Shown here piece after piece: positions 52,251 to 64,000 of a stretch of DNA of 64,000 nt (positions are counted from its first letter, which is position 1; every line of letters starts with the position of its first letter). Below the pieces are notes generated by a model. The model was given only the letters and a program-made list of their open reading frames with translations, made no database searches and was not told the DNA's origin. The position numbers and the translations under genes were made by a program. Source of the DNA: Eurosta solidaginis (Eukaryota > Arthropoda > Insecta > Diptera > Tephritidae); NCBI RefSeq assembly GCF_040869045.1, contig NC_090321.1:89634603-89698602 (forward strand), in the 5' to 3' direction.

Positions 52251-52791
52251 CTGAGGAGTTCTCTCAGCTATCTTGAGGCCCGACTGAGCCGTAGCTTTTG
52301 CGGAGCAAGCTCCTGTTGGCTTCTTATTTGGAGAGCCGCCCTCTTATTATTTTTATAAATTTCCTCCATACTAAATTACATCCCACGAGTAGCGGAGAAG
52401 GGAAAAGGTCCACCCGGACAAAGATCCGCTATGTCCGAGTAAGGCATAATAGCATTGAAGGTCGCCCGGTATTCGATGCACTCCGTTAGCGACTGGGCTA
52501 TTTATGGGCCCCCCGCCAGGCTGATCCTCGGCACCGGTGGTATAACACCTTGATCCAGCCCATTAAGGAGGAAGGGAGAGAAAAGGGAAGAGAAAAAAGA
52601 AAGGAAGATAGGGTTAAAAGGGGTGGGAAAAAAGGTTGCCGCTCGAATTAGCCGCCGAAGCGTTACCAGGTACTACCACGAGGAGACTCCGCCCCTACAT
52701 GAGGGGGGGAGGTTGTAAAAACACCTACGAGTCGACGATTTGGGGTGACGCCGGTGAGTGCAAGGCGCAACAGCCCCATGAAAGGCACCCT
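52251..52791 (-). other. 5' untranslated part of the LOA-like LINE
   Basis: It reads to the target duplication at 52792. Contains purine-rich GGGAGAGAAAAGGGAAG near 52570. No frame was recognised. Confidence 0.5.
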
Positions 52792-53388
52792 ATGTGTGGG
52801 TAATATGGATATGAAATGAAAGCTGTTGCTGAGAGCTCTAAAGTAATTTTCATTGTGATATTCGATATAGTCGCATCAACCTGGCAAAACTGATAAATAT
52901 GCATGCGAAGCCGAAATAGAGACATGAATTAATAATACCCACATACCAATTCACATACGTCCTATTCGATTTGCCTGAAATTTGGTATATAAATTTGCCT
53001 ATATTGGTATTTACGATCCTTTTTTCCGGGAAGTAGACCAGAGACGGACTGGGACTGGGATTAGGACTAGGACTGGGACTGGGACTCGGAGTGGGACTGG
53101 GACTGGAACAAAATACATACCATCCTCTGGGACAGGCAATATGGGATGAAGAAGAATGAGAAGACCGTGAGAGAAGAGAAGAGAAAAGAGAGAAGGAGAC
53201 TGAGAAAGAAATAGAATGAGACGAATATGGAGATAGATGAAGCGAAAAATACGGAGGGAGGAGTGAATAAAAGGATCAGGCAAAAGTAAAGAGAGGTGGG
53301 GGAGTGCAGAGTTAGACGGAAAAAGCTTATTAAAATGTATGCAGATTGGCCAAATTTAGGGTAGAACAACGTCTGCCGGGTCTGCTAG

Positions 53389-54372
53389 TATATATATATA
53401 AAGTTGAGCTAGAGTGCCGCGCGTCTCCTTGGGGAGGGTGCTTCCGGAGATGACTTCGTAGGTCCCTGGGAGGCGGTGACTCTTCAATTCTTTCTTTATT
53501 CTTTAATCACACACAACATCCTATTTACAGTGCATGATATTTTACAAACTAATATCTTATATAAAAATTTATAATACTGAAAGGTTGTTCATGTGGGCCT
53601 TCATATCAGGTTACCTGGTTAATAAGTTATAATTTTTACACATCACATACAAATACTCTAGAACAAAATAATCCTTAACCAGCTAAGTAGATAACTAAGC
53701 TGAATTTTATCAGATGCCTGTTGGGATGCCCAGGTTTCTGGGTATTCCGCAGAAACTTTTTATTCAGCATTTCATTTCTCTACCTAATGGGGAGTACTCT
53801 CGCCTCACAGTGTAAATGGTATTCTGAGGACATATTCCAGTGAGTAACATTTAGGCTCGGCGACCATATCCAGGACGCGTAACATGCAGGCGGTCGGCTT
53901 TGTAAGTGGTAATGAGCATCTCTATATCTTTACCCAAGTACTGCCGGCAAGAGATTTGGGGATACTATTACGGCTCTGGATTTAAGGAACAATTGCGGAT
54001 GCATGCTCTCCAAAATGTAGATCTGATGGAACGTCACGCCATCGACGCGGATGTCCAATATGGTCGACATTTGTTGCGTGCATGTTGTAAATATGGTCGC
54101 CGATGATTTGGGCGGTGACAATTTAAGGTTTCGGGAGGTGAAAAAACTGGAGAGGCAAGGGAGATAGTTGTTCATTTTATTACATAGCGAATTAGTGGGT
54201 GGGCCGGGACCTTTAGCAGTTATTGGGCAGTCATCGGCGTAGGATACAGTGTTAAATACTCCTGGTGGCGAAAGGAGTTTCCATTTGTAGAAGTTAAACC
54301 AACGCGGGGATAGGACACCACCCTATGGCAGCTCTTGTTTAATTCTCCACCTTTGGAGACAAGGAGGAAGAG
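53389..54372 (-). pseudogene. Jockey-like LINE fragment with internal AT-rich insert
   Basis: 53400-53490 and 53710-54372 align in order with the jockey-like family (GTTGGGATGCCCAGGTTTCTGGG, TCTCTACCTAATGGGGAGTA, AAGTACTGCCGGCAAGAGAT, GGACACCACCC). Between them about 220 bp of AT-rich sequence is inserted. It is heavily degraded with no long frame. Confidence 0.75.
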
Positions 54373-54912
54373 CGGCCCCTTGCAATAAATATGCTTTCGA
54401 TATGATCTTTACCTTAGTCCTGCAATATGCGCTCCACCTTTATATTTTTGTTCTTCAAAAAATATGTACAGTGGTTATGCTTATTTTATGAACAATATAC
54501 ACATTTTTTCATATCCAGATTTATGGTAAAAAATCGGCAGACGTACGGATCGCGAATTTTTATGTGTGTGTATTTTTTATTTGCATATAGAAAGTTGACT
54601 TTAATACGCTATAGAAAAAAAATCGCTAGACGCTAACACCGATTAAGTTGAAAGAGGCTACCAAAAAATCAGATTTGTTTTCATGAAGTTCACCTCCAAA
54701 ATGTTTTTCTGGGTCTGCCCCTGAAACCACTACGCTGTGACGTGTGCCTTTCCCAATTTTAGCCATTTAAATTTTTGTTTGCTTACCGGCCGCAACTTGT
54801 TTGTTTGTCATATTACATGACTAGAAAAAATAGAACAAGGCACCTAATTTGCACACTTCATTTTGTGTTTACATAGTTTGCGTCATAAAAATGAATGTTC
54901 TTACACAAAAAT
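54373..54912. other. AT-rich spacer
   Basis: No gene was recognised. Confidence 0.4.
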
Positions 54913-56612
54913 CAAGTAAGGAAGGCTAAGTTCGGGTGTAACCGAACATTATATACTCAACTGAGAGCTTTGGAGACAAAATAAGGGAAAATCACCATTT
55001 AGCAAAATGAACCTAGGGTAACCCTGGAATGTGTTTCTATGATATTGGTTTTAAATGGAAGGTATTAAAGGGTATTTTAAAAGGGAGTGGGCCATAGTTC
55101 TATAGGTGGAAGCCATTTAGGGATATCGTCATAAAGATGGACCAGGATGACTCTAGAATATGTCTGTACGAATGGATATCAAATGAAAGGTACTAATGAG
55201 GGTTTTAAAAGGGAGTGGCCCTTAGTTGTATATGTGAATGCGTTTTTGAGATATCGACCAAAATGTGGATCAGGGTGACCCAGAACATCATCTTTCGGCT
55301 ATCGGAAATTTATTTATATATGTCATACCACAAACAGTATTCCTGACAAGATTCCAAGGGCTTTTGATTTCGTCCTGCAGAACTTTTTCATTTTCTTCCG
55401 CTTAATATGGTAGGTGTCACACCCATTTTACAAAGTTTTATATAAAGTTATATTTTACGTCAATAAACCAACCCAATTACCATGTTTCATCTCTTTTTTC
55501 ATATTTGGTACAGAATTATGGCATTTTTTTTTTTTCATTTTACGTAATTTTCGATATCGAAAAAGTGGGCGTGGTCATAGTCGGATTTCGGATATTTTTT
55601 ATACCAAGATAAAGTGAGTTCAGATAAATCCGCGAACTAAGTTTAGTAAAGATATATATTTTTCTCAAGTTATTGTGTTAACGGCCGAGCAGAAGGACAG
55701 ACGGTGGACTGTGTATAAAAACTGGGCGTTGCTTCAACCGATTTCGCCCATTTTCACAGAAAACAGTTACCGTAATAGAATCTATGCCCCTACCATATTT
55801 CACAAGGATTGGTACATTTTTGTTCGACTTATAGCATTAAAAGTATCCTAGACGAATTAAATGAAAAAGGGCGAAGCGATGCCCATTTTGAAATTTTCTT
55901 TTATTTTTGTATTTTGTTGCACCATATCATTACTGGAGTTGAATGTTGACATAATTAACTTATATACTGTAAAGATATTAAATTTTTTGTTAAAATTTGA
56001 CTTAAATTTTTTTTTTAAAGTTGGCATGTTCGTCATCCGATTTTGCTAATTTTTATTTAGCACACATATAGTAGTAGGAGTAACGCGCCTGCCAAATTTC
56101 ATCATGATAGCTTCAACGACTGCCAAATTACAGCTTGCAAAACTTTTAAATTACCTTCTTTTAAAAGTGGGCGGTGCCACGCCGGTTGTCCAAAATTTTA
56201 CTAATTTTCTATTTTGCGTCATAAGTTCAACGCATCCTCCAAGTTTCATCGCTCTATCCGTCTTTGGTAATGAATTATCGCACTTTTTCGGTTTTCGAAA
56301 TTTTCGATATCGAAAAAGTGGCCGTGGTTGTAGTCCGATTTCGTTCATTTTAAATAGCGATCTGAGATGAGCGCCCAGGAACCTACATACAAAATTTCAT
56401 TAAGATATCTCAAAATTTACTCAAGTTATCGTGTTTACGGACGGACGGACATACGGACGGACGGACATGGCTAAATGAATTTCTTTTTTCGCCCAGATAA
56501 TTTTGATATATAGAAGTCTATATCTATCTCGATTAGTTTATGCCGTTACGGATTACCGTTATGCGAACAAAGTTAATATACTCTGTGAGCTCTGCTCAGC
56601 TGAGTATAAAAA
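54913..56612. mobile_element. Satellite-bearing repeat element (copy C, about two monomers)
   Basis: Ends match copies A and B (AAGTAAGGAAGGCTAAGTTC, TATACTCAACTGAGAGC at the left; GCTCTGCTCAGCTGAGTATA at the right). Only about two monomers are present (55020-55290). The right 1.3 kb has the TTTTCGATATCGAAAA palindrome (twice) and GGGCGGTGCCACGCC. Confidence 0.85.
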
Positions 56613-57006
56613 TTGATTGTGGATCGGCCTTAACGCGGTAAATTCAATTTCGGTTGCTCTCATACAATCTGTATTTACATGAGACATTTTTGACAGAAAA
56701 CTGTTGCAGTGCGTTTTTATAAGAAACTTAATTAAAAAAAGATTTGAATAACTGCTTTACGAGTTTCATGCATTAAAAGACAATAATTTAATTCCATCTT
56801 TTTATCCGTGGTGTATTTTCTGGCGGAATGACCCCACGAGAGACCAAGTTTAATTGCTATTTCAAATTTTTAAATTGAAGACCTTACGCAAATTCAAAAA
56901 TTTGTCAAACAAGTTGATTTGTAATAATTTTCAAAAGAAAATACAAATATTTTTTAACAATAATTAATACGTCAACGTTTATTTTATACCTTGCGTAATA
57001 ATTATT
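56613..57006. other. AT-rich spacer
   Basis: No feature recognised. The corresponding part of unit 2 reaches the end of the window. Confidence 0.4.
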
Positions 57007-57204
57007 ATGAACGATAAATGTTTTAGTATCAAAAGATGGAATATTTTATCAAGTTTTATATCTAATAAAGAAAGTGAGTATCTAACTTCAATAACATTAA
57101 AAACATTAAACCCTACTAGATGGGCAGGATGTTGTGATGTCGTTATTTCTTTAAAAGTTTGGTATGTTGAAGTCCAAAATGCGCGCGCGAAAGCACTATG
57201 TTAA
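57007..57204 (+). pseudogene. hAT-type transposase-like fragment
   Basis: 65 residues: SNKESEYLTSITLKTLNPTRWAG-type text (key part TLKTLNPTRWAG, then CDVVISLK). The TxxxLxxTRWxxRxxAxxxL pattern is characteristic of hAT/ZMYM-like transposase proteins; here the second Arg is replaced. It is only a short remnant. Confidence 0.45.
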
Positions 57205-57364
57205 ATCGCAAATCAGGTGAAAAAATGAAGCTGTTTTACTCAGAAAGAAGATCGAAAACTACAATTTTGTTATGTTATTGGTTTTCCATTGCAAGATCCT
57301 ACTTACTATCGTTGCAGCATGTAAAACACTTCAGTCTAAATGCCTTAAAACGTTTGAAAACTTG

Positions 57365-57700
57365 TCTAGAAGAACTATGCAGGATAGTACAGGCAAACCT
57401 TGCAGGGGTATCGGTGAGCAGGTTCGTCAGTAGGGGAGCTCCCCAAGGTGGAGTCCTATCCCCTCTGCTGTGGGTCATGGCGGTGAATCAACTGCTAAGG
57501 GACATAGAGGAGGAGAGGGACTGTAAAGTTATAGAATATGCTGACGACCTTGCCTTGGTGATAAGTGGGAAGTTTCCACAAACTATCTGCAATATGATGC
57601 AGATGGAATTAAGAAGGGTCGAAGCATGGGCCGCTGATAATGGTCTGGGCGTACGCCCAAATAAAATGAAACTGGTGCTCTTTACAGCATTTTGTGGAAA
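57365..57700 (+). pseudogene. LOA-like reverse transcriptase fragment (plus strand)
   Basis: Reads SRGAPQGGVLSPLLWVMAVN, KVIEYADDLALVI and GKFPQTICNMMQMELRRVEA, NGLGVRPNKMKLVLFT. It is paralogous to 49690-50490 but from a different subfamily and the opposite strand. It joins a jockey fragment at about 57695. Confidence 0.85.
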
Positions 57701-58082
57701 TACGGAATTGCCCGGTGAATGCAGTACTCAAAGAACAGTACCGAAAACTTGTGGAAGAGGAACGCATACTCACCAGGGAAACGCGAGTCACTCTAACTCA
57801 ACTTCGTTCTGGATACTGTAACAGGTTAAACTCTTACCTATCCAGAATCAACCCGGACATACAAAATGTATGCCTCGCTTGCAATGTGTCCCCACATGAC
57901 ACCAACCATCTCATTAATTGTAATGTGGAACCAACGCCTCTAACACCCCTTTCATTATGATCCACCCCTGTTGAAACCTCAAGTTTCCTTGGACTCCCGT
58001 TAGAGGATATTAATGACAATTTGTGATCGGTCGCAACTATTAGGTGGGGCGAAGCACTGCTAAAACAACAACAACAACACAA
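57695..58082 (+). pseudogene. Jockey-like LINE 3' end (plus strand)
   Basis: Reads VLKEQYRKLVEEERILTRET, TQLRSGYCNRLNSYLSR, CNVSPHDTNHLINCNVEP, a stop, then STPVETSSFLGLPLED, and ends CTAAAACAACAACAACAACAC. This is the intact 3' end of a copy otherwise missing. Confidence 0.85.
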
Positions 58083-58136
58083 ATTGGAAGCGAGGCTCTG
58101 CATAAATTAATCGGGGGCATAGAATAATTCAGGCAT

Positions 58137-59866
58137 GCTTACCATGAAATCCTGCCTTTTCAACGCTTCGACGCTTGCGCTGTTGAGCAGCAGGACTATC
58201 TGCATCGTGGCCCGTTCAGTCTTGGGTAGGTAGACCCGGGTTGTACTTCTGGAGCAGCTCCAGGATATCAGCGGGGTCCTTTGGCGTTACTGGAACCCAG
58301 GCTCTCGCCCTTGGTCGTGAGGGGATATCACACGCATCCACAGCCTTGAGGCGCGCGCCCGGATATACCTCTCCTATCAGCGATACGGCGGCTTTGTAAA
58401 GTTTCGCCGACCTGGCGTCGTCACATGCAATTAGTTTAATATTTCCCTGGAACCACCCCGCGTAGGTATAAGAAGGCGGCGGACCAGGGTTGTCTTTTTT
58501 GACCTTAACGGCCACAGTAGCGAGCGCTGCCTTAATTCACTTCCACTGCTGTTTCGGGATCCTGCCATCTTCGCTGCTCTCGTCCATAACACCAATGACC
58601 GTTGGCTATTTCGGCGAAAGGCCGCGTCCAGCCTCCCTGCGTCTTGGCCCTTTTCGGTACCGTAGGGTTGGATTCATCCATAGACCGCTGGCGCTTCGAG
58701 GCTTCATCACTCTCGACCCAGTCCAGCCTGAACTTCGCAACATCTGTTTCGCCCAAGCAAGGTCCCGCTGCACCTTCGCCCAGTCCTCCGCGGAAACTTT
58801 CCCCTCCCTTATCGGCGAGGAGGCATTCCTTCGCAGGATCCGGGCAGCCCAGCGCTTGTCCTGGTGACTGGGCTTTTTAACTCCCTTGACCCTAGTGCCA
58901 GCCACCCCACACCCCTGGAGCCCCCAGCAGCCAAACCGCCAGACGCTTGACGCCGAGTGGCAGCCGTGCTGGTGGCTACGAGATGGGCGGCAGCTGCCCC
59001 AAAGGCCTCCCGGTCGGTGGCCCCTCCCCGAGAGGTACCGGCCTTTGGAATACCCGGGCTGGATTTTCCCTCAGCCCTTTCCTGCCTAGATTGCCCCTTG
59101 GCTCTATAGCCGACCCCCCATCTCCCTGAGGACACCAGCAGTCGACCCACCAGACGCTTGTCGCTGGGTGAAGGGCCTGCTGGTGGGGGCCAAGAGAGGG
59201 GCGGTAGTAGCACTGGTGGCCTCCCGGTCAGTACCCCCTCCATGAGAGGTACTGGCCCTCGGACTACTCGAAACGGATAATCTCTCTGCCCTTTTCTGTC
59301 TGTCTGCCGCTGCAGCAGCGAACTTCTGAGGAGTTCTCTCAGCTATCTTGAGGCCCGACTGAGCCGTAGCTTTTGCGGAGCAAGCTCCTGTTGGCTTCTT
59401 ATTTGGAGAGCCGCCCTCTTATTATTTTTATAAATTTCCTCCATACTAAATTACATCCCACGAGTAGCGGAGAAGGGAAAAGGTCCACCCGGACAAAGAT
59501 CCGCTATGTCCGAGTAAGGCATAATAGCATTGAAGGTCGCCCGGTATTCGATGCACTCCGTTAGCGACTGGGCTATTTATGGGCCCCCCGCCAGGCTGAT
59601 CCTCGGCACCGGTGGTATAACACCTTGATCCAGCCCATTAAGGAGGAAGGGAGAGAAAAGGGAAGAGAAAAAAGAAAGGAAGATAGGGTTAAAAGGGGTG
59701 GGAAAAAAGGTTGCCGCTCGAATTAGCCGCCGAAGCGTTACCAGGTGCTACCACGAGGAGACTCCGCCCCTACATGAGGGGGGGAGGTTGTAAAAACACC
59801 TACGAGTTGACGATTTGGGGTGACGCCGGTGAGTGCAAGGCGCAACAGCCCCATGAAAGGCACCCT
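58137..59866 (-). pseudogene. LOA-like LINE 5' half (ORF1) in unit 2
   Basis: Same frames as 51062-52791, including the 99-residue WFQGNIKLIACDDA block (58216-58515), which here has KAVDAC instead of NVVDAC. The 3' half is absent at the breakpoint. Confidence 0.8.
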
Positions 59867-60463
59867 ATGTGTGGGTAATATGGATATGAAATGAAAGCTG
59901 TTGCTGAGAGCTCTAAAGTAATTTTCATTGTGATATTCGATATAGTCGCATCAACCTGGCAAAACTGATAAATATGCATGCGAAGCCGAAATAGAGACAT
60001 GAATTAATAATACCCACATACCATTTCACATACGTCCTATTCGATTTGCCTGAAATTTGGTATATAAATTTGCCTATATTGGTATTTACGATCCTTTTTT
60101 CCGGGAAGTAGACCAGAGACGGACTGGGACTGGGATTAGGACTAGGACTGGGACTGGGACTCGGAGTGGGACTGGGACTGGAACAAAATACATACCACCC
60201 TCTGGGACAGGCAATATGGGATGAAGAAGAATGAGAAGACCGTGAGAGAAGAGAAGAGAAAAGAGAGAAGGAGACTGAGAAAGAAATAGAATGAGACGAA
60301 TATGGAGATAGATGAAGCGAAAAATACGGAGGGAGGAGTGAATAAAAGGATCAGGCAAAAGTAAAGAGAGGTGGGGGAGTGCAGAGTTAGACGGAAAAAG
60401 CTTATTAAAATGTATGCAGATTGGCCAAATTTAGGGTAGAACAACGTCTGCCGGGTCTGCTAG
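59867..60463 (+). mobile_element. Helitron 3' part in unit 2
   Basis: Copy of 52792-53388, ending with the same hairpin and CTAG (60460-60463). The 5' end of the Helitron is not included in the duplicated unit. Confidence 0.8.
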
Positions 60464-61447
60464 TATATATATATAAAGTTGAGCTAGAGTGCCGCGCGTC
60501 TCCTTGGGGAGGGTGCTTCCGGAGATGACTTCGTAGGTCCCTGGGAGGCGGTGACTCTTCAATTCTTTCTTTATTCTTTAATCACACACAACATCCTATT
60601 TACAGTGCATGATATTTTACAAACTAATATCTTATATAAAAATTTATAATACTGAAAGGTTGTTCATGTGGGCCTTCATATCAGGTTACCTGGTTAATAA
60701 GTTATAATTTTTACACATCACATACAAATACTCTAGAACAAAATAATCCTTAACCAGCTAAGTAGATAACTAAGCTGAATTTTATCAGATGCCTGTTGGG
60801 ATGCCCAGGTTTCTGGGTATTCCGCAGAAACTTTTTATTCAGCATTTCATTTCTCTACCTAATGGGGAGTACTCTCGCCTCACAGTGTAAATGGTATTCT
60901 GAGGACATATTCCAGTGAGTAACATTTAGGCTCGGCGACCATATCCAGGACGCGTAACATGCAGGCGGTCGGCTTTGTAAGTGGTAATGAGCATCTCTAT
61001 ATCTTTACCCAAGTACTGCCGGCAAGAGATTTGGGGATACTATTACGGCTCTGGATTTAAGGAACAATTGCGGATGCATGCTCTCCAAAATGTAGATCTG
61101 ATGGAACGTCACGCCATCGACGCGGATGTCCAATATGGTCGACATTTGTTGCGTGCATGTTGTAAATATGGTCGCCGATGATTTGGGCGGTGACAATTTA
61201 AGGTTTCGGGAGGTGAAAAAACTGGAGAGGCAAGGGAGATAGTTGTTCATTTTATTACATAGCGAATTAGTGGGTGGGCCGGGACCTTTAGCAGTTATTG
61301 GGCAGTCATCGGCGTAGGATACAGTGTTAAATACTCCTGGTGGCGAAAGGAGTTTCCATTTGTAGAAGTTAAACCAACGCGGGGATAGGACACCACCCTA
61401 TGGCAGCTCTTGTTTAATTCTCCACCTTTGGAGACAAGGAGGAAGAG
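60464..61447 (-). pseudogene. Jockey-like LINE fragment in unit 2
   Basis: Copy of 53389-54372, with the same AT-rich insert. Confidence 0.75.
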
Positions 61448-61987
61448 CGGCCCCTTGCAATAAATATGCTTTCGATATGATCTTTACCTTAGTCCTGCAA
61501 TATGCGCTCCACCTTTATATTTTTGTTCTTCAAAAAATATGTACAGTGGTTATGCTTATTTTATGAACAATATACACATTTTTTCATATCCAGATTTATG
61601 GTAAAAAATCGGCAGACGTACGGATCGCGAATTTTTATGTGTGTGTATTTTTTATTTGCATATAGAAAGTTGACTTTAATACGCTATAGAAAAAAAATCG
61701 CTAGACGCTAACACCGATTAAGTTGAAAGAGGCTACCAAAAAATCAGATTTGTTTTCATGAAGTTCACCTCCAAAATGTTTTTCTGGGTCTGCCCCTGAA
61801 ACCACTACGCTGTGACGTGTGCCTTTCCAAATTTTAGCCATTTAAATTTTTGTTTGCTTACCGGCCGCAACTTGTTTGTTTGTCATATTACATGACTAGA
61901 AAAAATAGAACAAGGCACCTAATTTGCACACTTCATTTTGTGTTTACATAGTTTGCGTCATAAAAATGAATGTTCTTACACAAAAAT
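61448..61987. other. AT-rich spacer in unit 2
   Basis: Copy of 54373-54912; no gene. Confidence 0.4.
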
Positions 61988-63690
61988 CAAGTAAGAAAGG
62001 CTAAGTTCGGGTGTAACCGAACATTATATACTCAACTGAGAGCTTTGGAGACAAAATAAGGGAAAATCACCATTTAGCAAAATGAACCTAGGGTAACCCT
62101 GGAATGTGTTTGTATGATATTGGTTTTAAATGGAAGGTATTAAAGGGTATTTTAAAAGGGAGTGGGCCATAGTTCTATAGGTGGAAGCCATTTAGGGATA
62201 TCGTCATAAAGATGGACCAGGATGACTCTAGAATATGTCTGTACGAATGGATATCAAATGAAAGGTACTAATGAGGGTTTTAAAAGGGAGTGGCCCTTAG
62301 TTGTATATGTGAATGCGTTTTTGAGATATCGACCAAAATGTGGATCAGGGTGACCCAGAACATCATCTTTCGGCTATCGGAAATTTATTTATATATGTCA
62401 TACCACAAACAGTATTCCTGACAAGATTCCAAGGGCTTTTGATTTCGTCCTGCAGAACTTTTTCATTTTCTTCCGCTTAATATGGTAGGTGTCACACCCA
62501 TTTTACAAAGTTTTATATAAAGTTATATTTTACGTCAATAAACCAACCCAATTACCATGTTTCATCTCTTTTTTCATATTTGGTACAGAATTATGGCATT
62601 TTTTTTTTTCATTTTACGTAATTTTCGATATCGAAAAAGTGGGCGTGGTCATAGTCGGATTTCGGATATTTTTTATACCAAGATAAAGTGAGTTCAGATA
62701 AATCCGCGAACTAAGTTTAGTAAAGATATATCGATTTTTGCTCAAGTTATTGTGTTAACGGCCGAGCAGAAGGACAGACGGTGGACTGTGTATAAAAACT
62801 GGGCGTTGCTTCAACCGATTTCGCCCATTTTCACAGAAAACAGTTACCGTAATAGAATCTATGCCCCTACCATATTTCACAAGGATTGGTAAATTTTTGT
62901 TCGACTTATAGCATTAAAAGTATCCTAGACGAATTAAATGAAAAAGGGCGAAGCGATGCCCATTTTGAAATTTTCTTTTATTTTTGTATTTTGTTGCACC
63001 ATATCATTACTGGAGTTGAATGTTGACATAATTAACTTATATACTGTAAAGATATTAAATTTTTTGTTAAAATTTGACTTAAATTTTTTTTTTTAAAGTG
63101 GGCATATTCGTCATCCGATTTTGCTAATTTTTATTTAGCACACATATAGTAGTAGGAGTAACGCGCCTGCCAAATTTCATCATGATAGCTTCAACGACTG
63201 CCAAATTACAGCTTGCAAAACTTTTAAATTACCTTCTTTTAAAAGTGGGCGGTGCCACGCCGGTTGTCCAAAATTTTACTAATTTTCTATTTTGCGTCAT
63301 AAGTTCAACGCATCCTCCAAGTTTCATCGCTCTATCCGTCTTTGGTAATGAATTATCGCACTTTTTCAGTTTTCGAAATTTTCGATATCGAAAAAGTGGC
63401 CGTGGTTGTAGTCCGATTTCGTTCATTTTAAATAGCGATCTGAGATGAGCGCCCAGGAACCTACATACAAAATTTCATTAAGATATCTCAAAATTTACTC
63501 AAGTTATCGTGTTTACGGACGGACGGACATACCGACGGACGGACATGGCTAAATGAATTTCTTTTTTCGCCCAGATAATTTTGATATATAGAAGTCTATA
63601 TCTATCTCGATTAGTTTATGCCGTTACGGATTACCGTTATGCGAACAAAGTTAATATACTCTGTGAGCTCTGCTCAGCTGAGTATAAAAA
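61988..63690. mobile_element. Satellite-bearing repeat element in unit 2 (copy D)
   Basis: Copy of 54913-56612. Small differences include a TCGATTTTTGC stretch near 62730 that is shortened in unit 1 (near 55660). Confidence 0.85.
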
Positions 63691-64000
63691 TTGATTGTGG
63701 ATCGGCCTTAACGCGGTAAATTCAATTTCGGTTGCTCTCATACAATCTGTATTTACATGAGACATTTTTGACAGAAAACTGTTGCAGTGCGTTTTTATAA
63801 GAAACTTAATTAAAAAAAGATTTGAATAACTGCTTTACGAGTTTCATGCATTAAAAGACAATAATTTAATTCCATCTTTTTATCCGTGGTGTATTTTCTG
63901 GCGGAATGACCCCACGAGAGACCAAGTTTAATTGCTATTTCAAATTTTTAAATTGAAGACCTTACGCAAATTCAAAAATTTGTCAAACAAGTTGATTTGT
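63691..64000. other. AT-rich spacer at window end
   Basis: Copy of 56613-56922. The hAT fragment seen in unit 1 would lie just outside the window. Confidence 0.5.

Larger units (their letters stand above)
48566..52791 (-). mobile_element. LOA-like non-LTR retrotransposon with internal deletion
   Basis: An 11-bp target duplication ATGTGTGGGTA (48555-48565 and 52792-52802) bounds the insertion. The 3' end on the minus strand is an (AACCT)n-like tail (48566-48579). It carries ORF1, a reverse transcriptase, an RNase H and a C-terminal Cys/His cluster in LOA-group order, but no endonuclease. Several frameshifts and stops make it inactive. Confidence 0.85.
48319..53388 (+). mobile_element. Non-autonomous Helitron split by a LINE
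   Basis: It begins A|TCTATATATATAAAAGG at 48319 and ends with a hairpin (GGTAGA/TCTGCC, loop ACAACG, 53360-53377), then 11 nt to CTAG at 53385-53388, followed by T. The two halves (48319-48565 and 52792-53388) are separated by the LOA-like LINE. Without the insert it is about 0.83 kb. It includes the hexanucleotide minisatellite (53040-53110) and a purine-rich tract, as in the copy at 8292-8900. Confidence 0.78.
51062..58136. repeat. Tandem duplication unit 1 (7075 bp)
   Basis: Sequence from GCTTACCATGAAATCC at 51062 recurs from 58137 at a constant offset of 7075 (7078 after small indels in the right half) to the window end. The left junction of unit 2 directly abuts unit 1, so the arrangement is head to tail. 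Only scattered substitutions and 1-3 nt indels were seen. Confidence 0.9.
58137..64000. repeat. Tandem duplication unit 2 (first 5.86 kb; continues beyond window)
   Basis: Copy of 51062 onward. Unit 2 lacks the RT and downstream part of the LOA-like LINE because its left breakpoint falls inside ORF1. Confidence 0.9.

Noticed and set aside
54660..54780. Short minus-strand frame with GADPEKHFGG
   Set aside because: A low-information frame in spacer DNA with no upstream or downstream gene structure.

Overview
The window looks like a repeat-dense stretch of a higher dipteran genome, possibly a tephritid fruit fly (inference). The support is introns of about 60 nt, AT-rich DNA, Ty3/gypsy elements with TGGCGACC-type and other insect primer sites, jockey-, RTE- and LOA-like non-LTR elements with (CAA)n tails, Helitrons, and large repeats with short internal minisatellites. 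There are no prokaryotic features, CRISPR arrays or rRNA genes. Nearly all long open frames belong to decayed transposable elements.

Layout, left to right. 58-4922 is a Ty3/gypsy element (minus strand) with 308-bp LTRs and a TGTA target duplication. It sits beside a ~115-bp minisatellite that also contains an RTE fragment (5160-6490). 6.7-12.7 kb is AT-rich and holds a ~255-bp tandem duplication with a Helitron inserted in it (8292-8900), a short tandem-repeat element (9.7-10.5 kb), a 176-bp hairpin element and an 84-bp-arm inverted repeat. 12752-15544 is a gypsy-type element whose internal deletion fuses gag to the integrase tail. It abuts a decayed gene of an arthropod Cys-rich family (15545-16190). 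16.5-23.6 kb is one large repeat element swollen by about 31 copies of a 129-bp satellite monomer, with a LINE nested inside. A single possible host first exon lies at 23957-24066. 25165-32974 is a 412/mdg1-like LTR element (CATG duplication) inserted into a jockey 3' fragment. It has a long leader with an iterated motif and a near-complete pol. A jockey-like LINE follows (33.2-36.5 kb), then a second satellite-bearing element (36.6-39.8 kb) and a GC-rich minisatellite region.

The only clear host-type gene is at 42504-44103 (minus): a five-exon gene coding for a HAT1-like histone acetyltransferase. Its first two exons also encode a MADF domain in a shifted frame. The HAT1 part has lost its acetyl-CoA loop and carries stops, so this copy is probably a pseudogene or a fast-changing chimera. 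It is the most interesting locus in the window.

44.2-48.3 kb holds inverted-repeat elements, tRNA-derived SINEs and LINE scraps. 48319-53388 is a Helitron split by a LOA-like LINE (48566-52791, 11-bp duplication). From 51062 to the window end there is a head-to-tail tandem duplication with a 7075-bp unit, made entirely of repeat fragments. Function here is mostly mobile-element biology: the broken copies could only move with enzymes supplied in trans.
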